Source: an uncultured Clostridia bacterium (GTDB lineage: Bacteria > Bacillota > Clostridia > Oscillospirales > Ruminococcaceae). Taken from it: a DNA stretch of 64,000 nucleotides. Both the position numbers and the translations under genes were made by a program. Position 1 is the first letter of the stretch; every line of letters starts with the position of its first letter. The DNA lies in assembly GCA_947389015.1 (NCBI GenBank), contig CANDVA010000012.1:1-64000 (forward strand). The letters run 5' to 3'. The notes under the pieces were generated by a model, which was not told where the DNA came from, made no database searches, and was given only the letters and a program-made list of their open reading frames with translations. Of the stretch, positions 16,288-25,894 are shown piece after piece.

Positions 16288-17133
16288 ATGGAAGAGAAAA
16301 CGCTGATAGATATTCACTGTCACTCGAATCTGTCACCAGACAGCGCAGAGGAGCCTATGGATATGGCGGCGCGAGCCTGTGAGCTCGGTGTAAAGCATTT
16401 TGCGCTGACAGACCATATCGAGCTTGATGAGTTTGGCGACGGCGAGTGGGATTATTGGTCGTCTATCGAACGGTCAAAGCCGACGTTTGAGCGGCTGAAA
16501 TCGGAGTTTGACGGAAAGATGAAGGTATATTACGGAGCGGAGATAGGTCAGCCGCTGTATGACCTGCCGACCGCCGAGAAGATACTTGCGGGGCATGATT
16601 ACGACTTTGTTATAGGCTCGGTTCACCGAACGGAGCATTACGAACATATGAGCAGGATACCCGATACCGAATTCGACAGGCGGCGGGTGCTTAAGGAATA
16701 TTTCGACGAAATGCTGGAGCTTGTCGAATGGGGACGGTTCTGCACGCTTGCGCATATGACGTTCCTCATGCGGTTCGTGAATATCGACACGTGCTCGAGA
16801 TTGGTCACGGAAAAGGACAGACGCTGCGACGCGGTTTTCGGGGAGTATAATACGATAATTGACAAAATATTGGAAATAATCGTTAAAAAGGATATTGCGC
16901 TTGAGGCCAATTCCTCGGGATACCGCCGCGGTCTCGGAGGTCCTATGGCGGGTGCGGCGTTCATAAAGCGCTACCGCGAGCTTGGCGGCAGGATGATAAC
17001 GGTCGGTTCCGACGCGCATATGGCATGCGACGTAGCCGCCGATATCCCGCGCTGCTATGAACTTTTGAGGGAACTGGGATTTAACGAGGTCTGCGTGTTT
17101 GAAAAGCGCGAGCCGAAGTTTATAAGAATATAG
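16288..17133 (+). CDS. PHP-family phosphatase (histidinol-phosphatase type)
   Basis: A 281-residue PHP-domain metallo-hydrolase. The metal ligands appear in order: DIHCHSNLSPD near the start, ALTDHIELD, a GAEIG strand, GSVHRTEHYE, the TLAHMTF segment, and GSDAHMACDVA near the end. This set is that of HisK-type histidinol-phosphate phosphatases, which remove phosphate in the next-to-last steps of histidine synthesis, but no his gene is near, so another phosphoester substrate is possible. It stands alone between divergent and downstream units. Confidence 0.85.
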   Translation: MEEKTLIDIHCHSNLSPDSAEEPMDMAARACELGVKHFALTDHIELDEFGDGEWDYWSSIERSKPTFERLKSEFDGKMKVYYGAEIGQPLYDLPTAEKILAGHDYDFVIGSVHRTEHYEHMSRIPDTEFDRRRVLKEYFDEMLELVEWGRFCTLAHMTFLMRFVNIDTCSRLVTEKDRRCDAVFGEYNTIIDKILEIIVKKDIALEANSSGYRRGLGGPMAGAAFIKRYRELGGRMITVGSDAHMACDVAADIPRCYELLRELGFNEVCVFEKREPKFIRI

Positions 17134-17278
17134 GCATAACAAACAGCGGTGCTCCGCCGCCGCAAGCAGGCGGCGTTTCCGAAGTGTATTGAAGCGGGAC
17201 GCGGGCAAAATCGCCTGATTGGTTCGTACAAGGCGCGAGCAGTGCAAGCTTATGCCTTTTAAACTTAAGGAGGACAAG

Positions 17279-17764
17279 ATGAACACTAATAAATTACTTG
17301 ACTTACTGCGCCAGAACGCGCGGCTTTCAAACGCCGAGCTTGGCGTAATGCTCGGCGAAAGCGAGAGCGCGGTCGCCGAGGAGATATCCCGATTGGAGCG
17401 CGATGGTATCATTATGGGCTACTCCGCGATAATCGACGAGGAAAAAGCCGATGAGAACGGCGTGACCGCGATAATCGAGCTTAAAATAACTCCCGTAAAG
17501 GACTGCGGCTTCGACGACCTCGCGCATACCATTATGGCATACGAGGAAGTGGACAGCGTGTTCCTGCTGTCGGGAGCAAACGACCTTTCCGTAACGATAA
17601 GCGGAACGAGCCTGCGCAACGTCGCGCTGTTCGTCTCGGAGCGCCTTGCCGTTCTGGACGGCGTTCTGTCCACGACTACTCATTTCATTTTGCGTCGTTA
17701 TAAAGAAAAAGGACATATCTTCAACGAGGACAATTTTGACGACAGGGGGCTGGTTTCCCCGTGA
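17279..17764 (+). CDS. Lrp/AsnC-family transcriptional regulator
   Basis: A 161-residue feast/famine regulator: an HTH (LLDLLRQNARLSNAELGVMLGESESAVAEEISRLERDGII), a linker strand (MGYSAIIDEEKADENGVTAIIEL) and an effector-binding RAM domain. The start is set at the ATG at 17279 with AAGGAGG just upstream; the frame opens 60 bases earlier. It ends in a TGATG overlap with the aminotransferase, so it probably senses an amino acid and controls, or is tied to, that enzyme. Confidence 0.92.
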   Translation: MNTNKLLDLLRQNARLSNAELGVMLGESESAVAEEISRLERDGIIMGYSAIIDEEKADENGVTAIIELKITPVKDCGFDDLAHTIMAYEEVDSVFLLSGANDLSVTISGTSLRNVALFVSERLAVLDGVLSTTTHFILRRYKEKGHIFNEDNFDDRGLVSP

Positions 17765-18936
17765 TGGACTATGATAATCTGATCCCGCAGAAAATTAGGG
17801 ATATTCAGCCGTCGGGAATACGCAAGTTCTTCGATATCGCGCAGCATGTTGAGGGCGTTATTTCGCTGTCGATCGGCGAGCCCGACTTCAAGACGCCGTG
17901 GGCGGCTCGCAAGGAGGCTATAAATATCCTCGAAAAAGGCAAGACCGCGTATACCGCCAACAGCGGACTGATTGAGCTGCGGAAAACGGTATGCAATTAT
18001 CTGAAAAATTTCATACATACGGAATATGACCCCGAACGAGAGGTCATCATTACCGTAGGAGGTTCGGAGGCTATCGATCTTGCGGTGCGCGCTATGATCG
18101 AGCCGGGCGACGAGGTTCTCGTTCCCGAGCCGAGCTTTGTGTGCTATTCGCCGATAGTGTCGATGATGGGCGGCACCGCCGTGCCTATTGTTACTAAAGC
18201 CGAGGATAAGTTCCGCCTGACAGCGGCGGCGTTAAAGGAGAAGATAACCCCGAAAACAAAGCTGCTCGTCCTGCCGTACCCTAACAACCCTACGGGCGCC
18301 GTAATGCGCCGCGGGGACCTGGAGGCGATTGCGGAGGTGTTGCGCGGCACGAATATCGTGGTCGCGAGCGACGAAATTTATGCGGAGATGACCTACAACG
18401 GCGTAAAGCATGTCTCCATTGCCGAAATGGATGGTATGCGCGAGAGAACGATTGTTATCAGCGGATTTTCAAAGGCTTACGCAATGACGGGCTGGCGGCT
18501 TGGATATGTCGCGGGTCCTCAGCCAATAATAAAGCAGATGCTCAAGCTTCATCAGTACTGCATAATGTCAAGCCCGACGGTGAGCCAATACGCGGCGATT
18601 GTCGCTATGGAGAAATGCGCCGCGGACGTGGAGCATATGGTCGAGGAGTACGATATGCGGCGGAGACTGGTGGTCAAGGGCTTTAACGATATGGGACTGG
18701 AATGCTTCGAACCCGAGGGCGCGTTCTATGTGTTCCCGTGCATAAAGTCGACGGGAATGACGAGCTCGGAGTTCTGCGAGCGGCTTGTGTATGAAAAAAA
18801 GGTCGCGGTGGTGCCCGGTTCGGCGTTCGGCGAGAGCGGCGAGGGCTTTGTGCGCGTTTCCTACGCATATTCGGTAACGCACCTCACGACCGCGCTGGCG
18901 AGGATCCGCGAGTTTCTTGAGGAGCTTAAAAAGTAA
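17764..18936 (+). CDS. PLP-dependent class I/II aminotransferase
   Basis: A fold-type I aminotransferase of 390 residues. It has the N-terminal ISLSIGEPDFKTP, the cofactor region VGGSEAIDLAVRA, the LPYPNNPTGAV loop, ASDEIYAEMTY with the Asp that pairs with the pyridine ring, and SGFSKAYAMTGWRLGY with the Schiff-base Lys (about residue 237). The C-terminal Arg region (FVRVSYAYS) that holds the substrate carboxylate is present. It is probably an aspartate- or aromatic-type enzyme; the exact amino donor is open. The start at 17764 overlaps the Lrp stop by one base; GTG at 17761 is a possible alternative. Confidence 0.92.
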   Translation: MDYDNLIPQKIRDIQPSGIRKFFDIAQHVEGVISLSIGEPDFKTPWAARKEAINILEKGKTAYTANSGLIELRKTVCNYLKNFIHTEYDPEREVIITVGGSEAIDLAVRAMIEPGDEVLVPEPSFVCYSPIVSMMGGTAVPIVTKAEDKFRLTAAALKEKITPKTKLLVLPYPNNPTGAVMRRGDLEAIAEVLRGTNIVVASDEIYAEMTYNGVKHVSIAEMDGMRERTIVISGFSKAYAMTGWRLGYVAGPQPIIKQMLKLHQYCIMSSPTVSQYAAIVAMEKCAADVEHMVEEYDMRRRLVVKGFNDMGLECFEPEGAFYVFPCIKSTGMTSSEFCERLVYEKKVAVVPGSAFGESGEGFVRVSYAYSVTHLTTALARIREFLEELKK

Positions 18937-18962
18937 AACATTGCCCGACAGGAGTTGAACAG

Positions 18963-19883
18963 ATGAACGAAATCTCACTCTGCGCATACGCAAAGCTGAA
19001 TTTGTATCTTGATATAACGGGAAAGCGCAATGACGGATATCATTTGCTGGAGACGGTAATGCAGAGTGTTGACCTCTGCGATATCGTAACGATAAAGATG
19101 AGCGAAAAGGTGGGCGCGTCGACGGTCGGGTGCTCCGACCCTAGGATACCCGACGGCAGGAAAAATATCTGCTTTAAGGCGGCGAATTACTTTTATACAG
19201 CCGCGAGAAGATACCCGGCAAGCGAGATATTTATCGAGAAGCGGGTGCCGTGCGCGGCGGGAATGGGCGGCGGCAGCGCCGACGCGGCGGCGGTCCTAAT
19301 AGGCTTGAACAAGCTTATGGGCGAGCCGCTGAGCCAATCACAGCTGTTGAATGTAGCTGCGCGGACAGGCGCGGACGTGCCGTTCTGCTTGGTCGGCGGG
19401 ACTAAGCTGTGCCGCGGTGTGGGCGACGATATCCGAAACGAGGTCGAGCTGCCCGAGCGTGTGTATCTGTTGGTAATGCCTGATTTTCTGTGCGATACTC
19501 ACGGCGCGTATGTTATTTACGACGAGAACCCGCTGCCGCAGAGAAACGCGATGAAGCGTTTTTTGAAGTCCGGTGAGGACTTTCCCAAGGCGATGTACAA
19601 CGTGTTCGGGGTGCTGTACGAGAACGAGAAGATAGACGGCATTATCGAAAAGCTAAAGTCTCTTGGCGCGGAGGGCGCGTGCCTTACGGGGAGCGGATCG
19701 GCGGTGTTCGGGGTGTTCAAGGACGAGCGGTCGGCAGCCGAAGCCGCAAAGGAGTTCCCGAATTACTTCACGGCGGTCTGCAAGCCGCTGAAATACGGAA
19801 CGCGGATAATTGATTTAAAGATAGAGGAAAAAAGCGATAATTACGGCAATAACAGCAGCAATAATGTGACCGAAGACGCATAA
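18963..19883 (+). CDS. ispE: 4-diphosphocytidyl-2-C-methyl-D-erythritol kinase
   Basis: IspE phosphorylates CDP-methylerythritol at the 2-OH, using ATP, in the MEP route to isoprenoids. The 306-residue GHMP kinase has AYAKLNLYLDITGKRNDGYHLLETVM at the start, the ATP loop VPCAAGMGGGSADAAAVL, and a C-terminal CLTGSGSAVFGVF. The Lys-Asp pair used in catalysis is visible (AKLN, GADVPF). The last 15 or so residues are Asn-rich and not conserved. AGGAG precedes the ATG. It lies 26 bases after the aminotransferase and may be co-transcribed. Confidence 0.95.
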   Translation: MNEISLCAYAKLNLYLDITGKRNDGYHLLETVMQSVDLCDIVTIKMSEKVGASTVGCSDPRIPDGRKNICFKAANYFYTAARRYPASEIFIEKRVPCAAGMGGGSADAAAVLIGLNKLMGEPLSQSQLLNVAARTGADVPFCLVGGTKLCRGVGDDIRNEVELPERVYLLVMPDFLCDTHGAYVIYDENPLPQRNAMKRFLKSGEDFPKAMYNVFGVLYENEKIDGIIEKLKSLGAEGACLTGSGSAVFGVFKDERSAAEAAKEFPNYFTAVCKPLKYGTRIIDLKIEEKSDNYGNNSSNNVTEDA

Positions 19884-20030
19884 ATTCGACGGTACTTTTG
19901 GTCGTTATGAACAGCAGCGGGGTAACGGTCGGCGCATTTTAGGCGCTGTAAAATAAATTCAGCGCAATGAGGTTAAGTGAGCGGAGCGTGGCTCGCCGAA
20001 ATTGCGGAGCTTTTAAAATAAGGAGGTTCT

Positions 20031-20393
20031 ATGGTTAGTTTGCAAAATCATGTCGGGAAGATAACTATTTCTCCCGAGTACTTTTCGGAGCTTATCGGGA
20101 ATACGGTAACGAAGTGCTTCGGCGTGATCTCGATGAACGTGTCGGGAATCCGCGAAACGCTCGCGGCGGCATTCCCGCTGAGGAAAAAGGACAAGAGCGC
20201 AGCCGAGCGCGGAGTTAAGGTGCGGTTTGTCAAGGATAAGCTACTTATCGATCTGCATATTTCGCTTATGTACGGAGTGAATATGAACGCGGTGGTAAGG
20301 TCGATAATAAACAAGGTCGGCTATACGGTGGAGCAGAGCACGGGTATCGGCGTGGAAAAGGTTAATGTATATGTGGACAGCATAAGAGTATAA
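20031..20393 (+). CDS. Asp23/Gls24-family protein (YloU-like)
   Basis: A 120-residue Asp23/Gls24 domain: an early GKITISPEYFSELIGNTVTKCFGVISM, a variable lysine-rich loop, and a conserved end with GVNMNAVVRSIINKVGYTVEQ and GVEKVNVYVDSIRV. It matches YloU, a cell-envelope-linked protein of Firmicutes with no known enzymatic action. AAGGAGG lies 7 bases before the ATG. It precedes yloV by 23 bases, the same order as in Bacillus (yloU-yloV-recG). The 147 bases before it hold no other gene. Confidence 0.92.
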   Translation: MVSLQNHVGKITISPEYFSELIGNTVTKCFGVISMNVSGIRETLAAAFPLRKKDKSAAERGVKVRFVKDKLLIDLHISLMYGVNMNAVVRSIINKVGYTVEQSTGIGVEKVNVYVDSIRV

Positions 20394-20416
20394 ATTAGGA
20401 AGGGAAATTTGTAACG

Positions 20417-22042
20417 ATGACGATTTCGGGAAAGCTCCTTCGTGACGCGGTTATTTCGGGAGCGAACAATATTTACAATCACAGACAGGAGGTCGACGAG
20501 CTGAACGTGTTCCCGGTGCCCGACGGCGATACGGGAACAAATATGTCGATGACGATAAAGAACGCGGTCGGCGAGCTGAAAAACACCTCCGACGGCGCGA
20601 CGGCGGGCGAGGTCGCGAAAAAAGCGGCTTCGGCTATGCTCCGCGGCGCGAGAGGAAACTCGGGCGTTATCCTGTCGCTGATATTCAGAGGGCTGTCAAA
20701 GGGGCTGTCGGGCAAGGAGACCGCTTCGGCGGAGGACTTGTCGGCGGCGCTGAAAATAGGCGTTGACGCGGCGTACAAGTCGGTTATGAAGCCTACCGAG
20801 GGTACGATACTCACGGTCGCGAGAGAGGGTTGCGAGAATACGGTTTCCGCGGTGGGAACCGATGCGGTTAAATTCCTTAAGAAGTACATTGAGGCGGCTA
20901 AGGCGTCGCTCGAAAAGACTCCCGAGCTGCTCCCCGCGCTGAAAAAGGCGGGCGTTGTGGACGCGGGCGGCATGGGCTTTATCGTGATACTCGAGGGTAT
21001 GCTCAGCGTTATTGAAAACGGCGTTATGATAGAGAGCGCGGACGAGGTCAAGCCTGCTGCTCCCGCTGCCGTTGCGGCTGCCGAGGAGGGTGTAAAATTC
21101 GGGTATTCCGCAGAGTATTCGATATTGCGCAATACCTCCAAGGACGTTTCGGCGCTGCGCGCTTATCTTGAAACTATCGGCGATTGCGTTGTGGTTGTTG
21201 ACGACGAGGAGCTGATAAAGGCGAACGTCCGCACCGACCACCCCGGAAAGGCTATTGAGGAGGGTTTGAAGTTCGGCGAGCTCACCAAGGTCAAGATCGA
21301 GAATATGCGCGAGCAGCATAAGAGCCTTATCAAGGCGGACAAGGCGGTGCAGAGCCACAAAAAAGCACCCGTCGAGCCGACCAAGGACACCGGCTTTGTC
21401 GCGGTAGCGGCGGGAGCGGGTATCGAGGCGCTGTTTAAAGACCTAGGCGTTGATAATGTAGTCCGCGGCGGTCAGACCATGAACCCGTCCACCGAGGACA
21501 TTCTCGAAGCTGTTGAGCAGACGCCCGCTCATAACGTTTTCGTGCTGCCAAACAACAAGAATATTATAATGGCGGCGGAGCAGGCGGTCAAGCTTGCGGA
21601 CAGGAACGTCTGCGTTCTCCAGACGAGGACTATTCCGCAGGGCATTTCGGCAATGATGAATTACGCTCCCGACGTCGATTTCAAGGCAAACAGGAGCGCT
21701 ATGACGGAGGCTATCGACAACGTGGCGAGCGGACAGATAACGTTCGCGGTGCGCGACAGCGAGTACGACGGTCACAAGATAAAGCAGGGAGAAATCCTTG
21801 CGATGGACAACGGCAGGATAGTGTTCACCGAGAAGAACCTTACAAAGTCTCTGGTAAAACTTACCAAGCGGCTTGTTACTTCCGCTTCGAGTTACATTAC
21901 GGTGATGTACGGCTCGGACGTTTCGGACGAGGACGCAAACGAGGCTTACGAGGCACTGCGCTCGAAAATAAGCGGCGATATCGACATTGTGCTGGTAAAC
22001 GGCGGTCAGCCCGTGTATTACTACATAATCTCGGTTGAGTAA
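20417..22042 (+). CDS. yloV: DAK2-domain protein, YloV/FakA-like
   Basis: A 541-residue kinase-type protein. The N-terminal DAK2 ATP-binding domain reads ELNVFPVPDGDTGTNMSMT, and the MLRGARGNSGVILSLIFRG segment completes the site (residues 30-95). A middle domain and a C-terminal DegV-like-partner region follow (YVDGAL-type folds are not obvious). Relatives are FakA, which with a FakB (DegV) protein phosphorylates fatty acids. No degV gene is next to it here. Conserved neighbours on both sides support the call. Confidence 0.9.
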   Translation: MTISGKLLRDAVISGANNIYNHRQEVDELNVFPVPDGDTGTNMSMTIKNAVGELKNTSDGATAGEVAKKAASAMLRGARGNSGVILSLIFRGLSKGLSGKETASAEDLSAALKIGVDAAYKSVMKPTEGTILTVAREGCENTVSAVGTDAVKFLKKYIEAAKASLEKTPELLPALKKAGVVDAGGMGFIVILEGMLSVIENGVMIESADEVKPAAPAAVAAAEEGVKFGYSAEYSILRNTSKDVSALRAYLETIGDCVVVVDDEELIKANVRTDHPGKAIEEGLKFGELTKVKIENMREQHKSLIKADKAVQSHKKAPVEPTKDTGFVAVAAGAGIEALFKDLGVDNVVRGGQTMNPSTEDILEAVEQTPAHNVFVLPNNKNIIMAAEQAVKLADRNVCVLQTRTIPQGISAMMNYAPDVDFKANRSAMTEAIDNVASGQITFAVRDSEYDGHKIKQGEILAMDNGRIVFTEKNLTKSLVKLTKRLVTSASSYITVMYGSDVSDEDANEAYEALRSKISGDIDIVLVNGGQPVYYYIISVE

Positions 22043-22048
22043 CGCAAA

Positions 22049-24073
22049 ATGGAAATAACGTATCTCAAGGGCGTGGGTCCGAAAAGAGCGGAGCTGTATA
22101 AAAAACTCCGCATTGAGACCGTTGAGGGACTTACGGAGCTTTACCCGCGCGATTATGTGGATTTTACTAATACGAAGAGTATACGCGAGGCGGAGATCGG
22201 TGAGATTTGCGCCTTTCGCGCCGTTGTGGCGAGCAAGCGCTATCCGTCCGGTTATTCGGGCAGAGTGTCGGTGTACAAGGCACTGCTCACCGACGGCGAG
22301 GGCGAAATAACGGCTGTGTTTTTCAACTCGCAGTATACGTTCGACAGATTGAATTTAAACCAAGAGTATATTTTTTACGGTAAGATCGGCGGCGACCTTA
22401 TGGGCCTGCAGATAAGCTCACCTCAGTTTGTGCTGCCGAACGAGGAGGGGCTTATCCCTAAATACCCGCTTACGGCAGGGCTTACGAACGCGGCCGTTAT
22501 CGCGAATATGAAAACCGCGCTCGCGTTGGTGAAGCGCGGGGAAACGTTTCCCGAAAAGCTGACAGAGCGGTTCGGGCTGCTCGGCGCGGACGAGGCTATG
22601 CGGAAAATTCACTTTCCGAAAAGCCGAGAGGAGTATCAAGCGGCGCGGAAGCGTCTCGTTTTCGAGGAGCTGCTCACGCTCAAGCTTGGGCTGTCGCAGC
22701 TTAAGAATCGCGGAAAAACACTCTCGGGCGCGGTAATGACGGACGTGGATATGAACCGCTTTTACGCGTCGCTGCCCTTTATCCCGACCAACGCGCAGCT
22801 TAACGCGGTCAACGACTGTATCAAGGATATGAAGCGGCTGTTCCCGATGAACAGGCTGATACAGGGCGACGTCGGCTCGGGAAAGACCTTAGTTGCGGCA
22901 GCAGCGGCGTATTTTGCGCGCTGCAACGGCTTTACGACGCTCGTTATGGCACCGACCGAGGTGCTGGCCCGTCAGCATTACGACACATTCACGGGTTTCC
23001 TTGAGCCGCTCGGAGTAACTATCGGGCTGCTTTCGGGAAGTATGTCCGCCGCCGAAAAGAAGAAAATGCGCAATGCTGCCGAAAGCGGCGAGATCGAGGT
23101 GCTTATCGGCACTCACGCGCTGATACAGAAGTCGGTCGAGATAAAGAGGCTCGGGTTGGTTATCGTTGACGAACAGCACCGTTTCGGCGTGGGACAGCGT
23201 TCGGCATTAGCCGAAAAAGGCGCAAATCCGCATATTATGGCGATGTCGGCAACGCCTATTCCGCGGACACTGGCTCTTATCGTTTACGGCGATCTGGACG
23301 TTTCGATACTGAACGAAATGCCCAAGGGACGTATACCGATAAAGACCTACGCGGTGGATTCGAGCTTCCGCACGCGCGTGTACAATTTTATCAAGAAGCA
23401 TATCGCGGCGGGGCGGCAGGCGTTTATCGTCTGTCCGAGAGTGGAACAGAGCGAGACCGATCAGAGCGACAAAAAGAGCGCTATCGAGTATTACAACAAG
23501 CTTACGGCGGGCGAATTCGCGGGGATACCGACTGGGCTGCTGTACGGCAAAATGAAACAAGCCGACAAGGACGCGGTGATGAACGATTTCCGCGACAACA
23601 AGCTGAAGCTGCTGATATCGACGACCGTTATCGAAGTGGGTATCGACGTGCCGAACGCGGTCGTTATGCTTATTGAGAACGCGGAGCAGTTCGGGCTTTC
23701 GCAGCTTCACCAGCTCCGCGGACGCGTCGGGCGGGGCTCGGCGGAGAGCTTCTGCATACTGATGACCGACAGCAAATCCGAATATACGCGCGCACGGACA
23801 AAGGCAATGGTTGAAACTGCCGACGGCTATAAGATCGCGGATATCGATCTGCAGCTGCGCGGTCCGGGCAACTTCTTCGGTCGTGAGCAGAGCGGTCTGC
23901 CGCCTATGCGGGTCGCCGATCTCGCGGACGACGCGGGTCAGCTTGACGAGATCGACGGGCTAGCCTCGGAGATACTTCGTACCGATGCGCGTCTCGAAAA
24001 AAACGAAAACGCAGGGTTGCGCGCAAACGTCGCTAAGCTGTTCGGCGGCGTTGACGAATACGGGTGGAACTGA
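22049..24073 (+). CDS. recG: ATP-dependent DNA helicase RecG
   Basis: RecG remodels stalled forks and Holliday junctions. Of 674 residues, the first 160 or so are the wedge (OB-fold) domain that splits the junction. Then come the helicase motifs: Walker A in QGDVGSGKTLVAAAAA, DEQH in VIVDEQHRFGVGQR, SATPIPRTLAL (motif III), and QLHQLRGRVGRG (motif VI). The end has GPGNFFGREQSG and LRTDARLEKN, as in RecG. It begins 6 bases after yloV. Length is normal. Confidence 0.97.
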   Translation: MEITYLKGVGPKRAELYKKLRIETVEGLTELYPRDYVDFTNTKSIREAEIGEICAFRAVVASKRYPSGYSGRVSVYKALLTDGEGEITAVFFNSQYTFDRLNLNQEYIFYGKIGGDLMGLQISSPQFVLPNEEGLIPKYPLTAGLTNAAVIANMKTALALVKRGETFPEKLTERFGLLGADEAMRKIHFPKSREEYQAARKRLVFEELLTLKLGLSQLKNRGKTLSGAVMTDVDMNRFYASLPFIPTNAQLNAVNDCIKDMKRLFPMNRLIQGDVGSGKTLVAAAAAYFARCNGFTTLVMAPTEVLARQHYDTFTGFLEPLGVTIGLLSGSMSAAEKKKMRNAAESGEIEVLIGTHALIQKSVEIKRLGLVIVDEQHRFGVGQRSALAEKGANPHIMAMSATPIPRTLALIVYGDLDVSILNEMPKGRIPIKTYAVDSSFRTRVYNFIKKHIAAGRQAFIVCPRVEQSETDQSDKKSAIEYYNKLTAGEFAGIPTGLLYGKMKQADKDAVMNDFRDNKLKLLISTTVIEVGIDVPNAVVMLIENAEQFGLSQLHQLRGRVGRGSAESFCILMTDSKSEYTRARTKAMVETADGYKIADIDLQLRGPGNFFGREQSGLPPMRVADLADDAGQLDEIDGLASEILRTDARLEKNENAGLRANVAKLFGGVDEYGWN

Positions 24074-24090
24074 TACGAATATATCACGCG

Positions 24091-24150
24091 GCGCTTTTGT
24101 GGATATGCTTGGAGTCTTGCTTTCGTAGTAAACCCGCATATCCGAAGCGC
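24091..24150 (+). terminator. Probable recG terminator
   Basis: GCGCTT (24091) and GGATATGC (24101-24108) pair with GCATATCC (24136-24143) and AAGCGC (24145-24150), followed by GTTTTCGTGCGTGTTTATTTTTT. The loop is long, so this is tentative. It lies between convergent genes. Confidence 0.45.
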
Positions 24151-24164
24151 GTTTTCGTGCGTGT

Positions 24165-24782
24165 TTATTTTTTCAGCCACATAACCGCGATCTGCGTGCG
24201 GTGTTCAAGTCCCGTTTTTTCGAGTACAGTGCTTATGTGGTTGCGCACCGTGCCGTTGGAAAGAAACAGCTTTTCCGCTATCTGCTGATTTGACAATCCC
24301 TCGGCGATAAGACGCACCACCTCGATCTCTCGCGGAGTAAGCTCCGAGAATATCTCACTGCCGTTAGCCGGTATTATTTTCTCACGGACGTACTTGAGTA
24401 TATCCTCCTGAAATACCGTGCCGCCCGCTTTTACCGAGCGTATCGCGTATATTATCCTTTCGGCGGGAGAATTTTTCAGAATATAGCCGCATATCTCGCT
24501 TTTCAGCGCACGAAGAATGAAGTCCTCTTCGTCGAACGTCGTAAGCAGCAGGGGAGAGCAAAGCTCCTCAGCGAGCATATTTTCCGCAGCCGTTATCCCG
24601 TCGCATTCGGGCATACGGATATCCAGAAGCGCAACGTCGGGGAGAAGCTTACGCGCAAGCTCCAGTGCTTCGTTTCCGTTTGAGGCTTCCCCCGAAACGC
24701 ACATATCCTCCTGCGAGGAAATAATCAGTTTCAAGCCCTCGCGCACTATAATATCATCGTCCGCTATCAATACCTTTATCAT
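24165..24782 (-). CDS. NarL/LuxR-type response regulator
   Basis: A two-component regulator of 205 residues: a receiver domain (acidic DDD at residues 8-10, the phosphorylated Asp54 in LLDIRMPE, a Thr and Lys in the TTFDEED and ILKNSP segments), then a LuxR-type HTH (SELTPREIEVVRLIAEGLSNQQIAEKLFLSNGTVRNHISTVLEKTG). Its start lies inside the 3' end of the kinase gene (29-base overlap), so both are made together. It most likely turns on the ABC exporter encoded upstream in the same operon. Confidence 0.95.
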   Translation of the reverse strand: MIKVLIADDDIIVREGLKLIISSQEDMCVSGEASNGNEALELARKLLPDVALLDIRMPECDGITAAENMLAEELCSPLLLTTFDEEDFILRALKSEICGYILKNSPAERIIYAIRSVKAGGTVFQEDILKYVREKIIPANGSEIFSELTPREIEVVRLIAEGLSNQQIAEKLFLSNGTVRNHISTVLEKTGLEHRTQIAVMWLKK

Positions 24783-25893
24783 AGTTCACCCCAAAAATGT
24801 TGATTATCTTAAAACCGGTCGCACCGCATCGGAACAGGCACTTTCCGCCGCAGATGGTAACTCTGTCCTCTATTCCCTCAAGACCCATACCCTTGGAAAA
24901 TCCGCTGCCGCCTCTGCCGTTGTCGGAAAATTCGGCGCGTATCATTTTGTCGTAAATGTGTACTTTCATCGAGAACTCGCTTGCGTTGGAGTGCTTGACG
25001 GTGTTGGTCAACGATTCGACCAGATTATCCTTCAGGCAAATCCAAATTTGCGGAGAGATTTTTTCCGTATCGCCATCGATCACAAGTCCCGCTTTAATTC
25101 CGTAATTGACGGAAAAGCGCTCCAGCAGCTCCTTAAGCTCAGCGGAGCTTGCCGCGCCGCGTTTGGGTCGCTCCTCGTGAAGAGCCTCGCGAATACTGTC
25201 GACGCTTCCTCGAAGGTTTTCGATCGCCGTGCAGAGAGACTTTTCGGCTTGTTCGGGATTGTTTTTCAAATATAATTTTGCGCCCTCCAAAAGGATTATG
25301 CTCCCCGAAATACCATGCCCCAGCTTGTCGTGAATTCGCGTGGAAAAGCGGCTGCGTTCCTCTAAAGCGGCCGTCTCGCGGAGCGAATTCGACCATTCGT
25401 GCAGCTTGTTTATTCTGTCGCTCTGCGCCGAAATGATGTCTCGCTGCTTTTTGGACAGCGCGCGGAAATATTCCAAACGCTCAACGGCGATACGCGCGAA
25501 TATCCACGCCGCTGTAAGCACGACTGCAACAACAAGCGCATAACGGTCGGGCGCGAAGATAAGCATTGCCAACGCCGCCGACGCTGCCGATATCCCGTAA
25601 AAATATTCCTTTGCGTTGAGCTGATCGACTAGCTCGAAGATAAGCATTATCAGCAGCGGAAAGTATTCCTCCGCGCCGCACACAAGACACCCCGCAATGC
25701 CGAGCGGAGCGCATATCAGCCGAGCGCCGTTTGCGCGGCAGAGCTTGTTTATAAGATAATCCGTTACGAACAAACAGCAAAAGGCGAGTGCGGAAACGAT
25801 CGCAAAGCCGTCCGCATTCGCCGAAATATTCCTTGCCGTGACCGCTGCCAGCGCGGCGGTCTTAAACGTTAAATTAAGCGAGTTCTTGTTCAT
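24754..25893 (-). CDS. Sensor histidine kinase (HisKA_3/DesK type)
   Basis: 379 residues. The first 140 contain about five or six hydrophobic helices with almost no external loop, as in sensors of membrane state or of small hydrophobic ligands. The phospho-acceptor box is RIHDKLGHGISGSI (His188). The ATPase domain has an N box (ESLTNTVKHSNASEF) and a glycine-rich box (FSDNGRGGSGFSKGMGLEGIEDR). It partners the response regulator that follows and lies directly after the exporter genes, which suggests sensing of the exported drug or peptide. Confidence 0.92.
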   Translation of the reverse strand: MNKNSLNLTFKTAALAAVTARNISANADGFAIVSALAFCCLFVTDYLINKLCRANGARLICAPLGIAGCLVCGAEEYFPLLIMLIFELVDQLNAKEYFYGISAASAALAMLIFAPDRYALVVAVVLTAAWIFARIAVERLEYFRALSKKQRDIISAQSDRINKLHEWSNSLRETAALEERSRFSTRIHDKLGHGISGSIILLEGAKLYLKNNPEQAEKSLCTAIENLRGSVDSIREALHEERPKRGAASSAELKELLERFSVNYGIKAGLVIDGDTEKISPQIWICLKDNLVESLTNTVKHSNASEFSMKVHIYDKMIRAEFSDNGRGGSGFSKGMGLEGIEDRVTICGGKCLFRCGATGFKIINIFGVNYDKGIDSGR

Positions 25894-25894
25894 T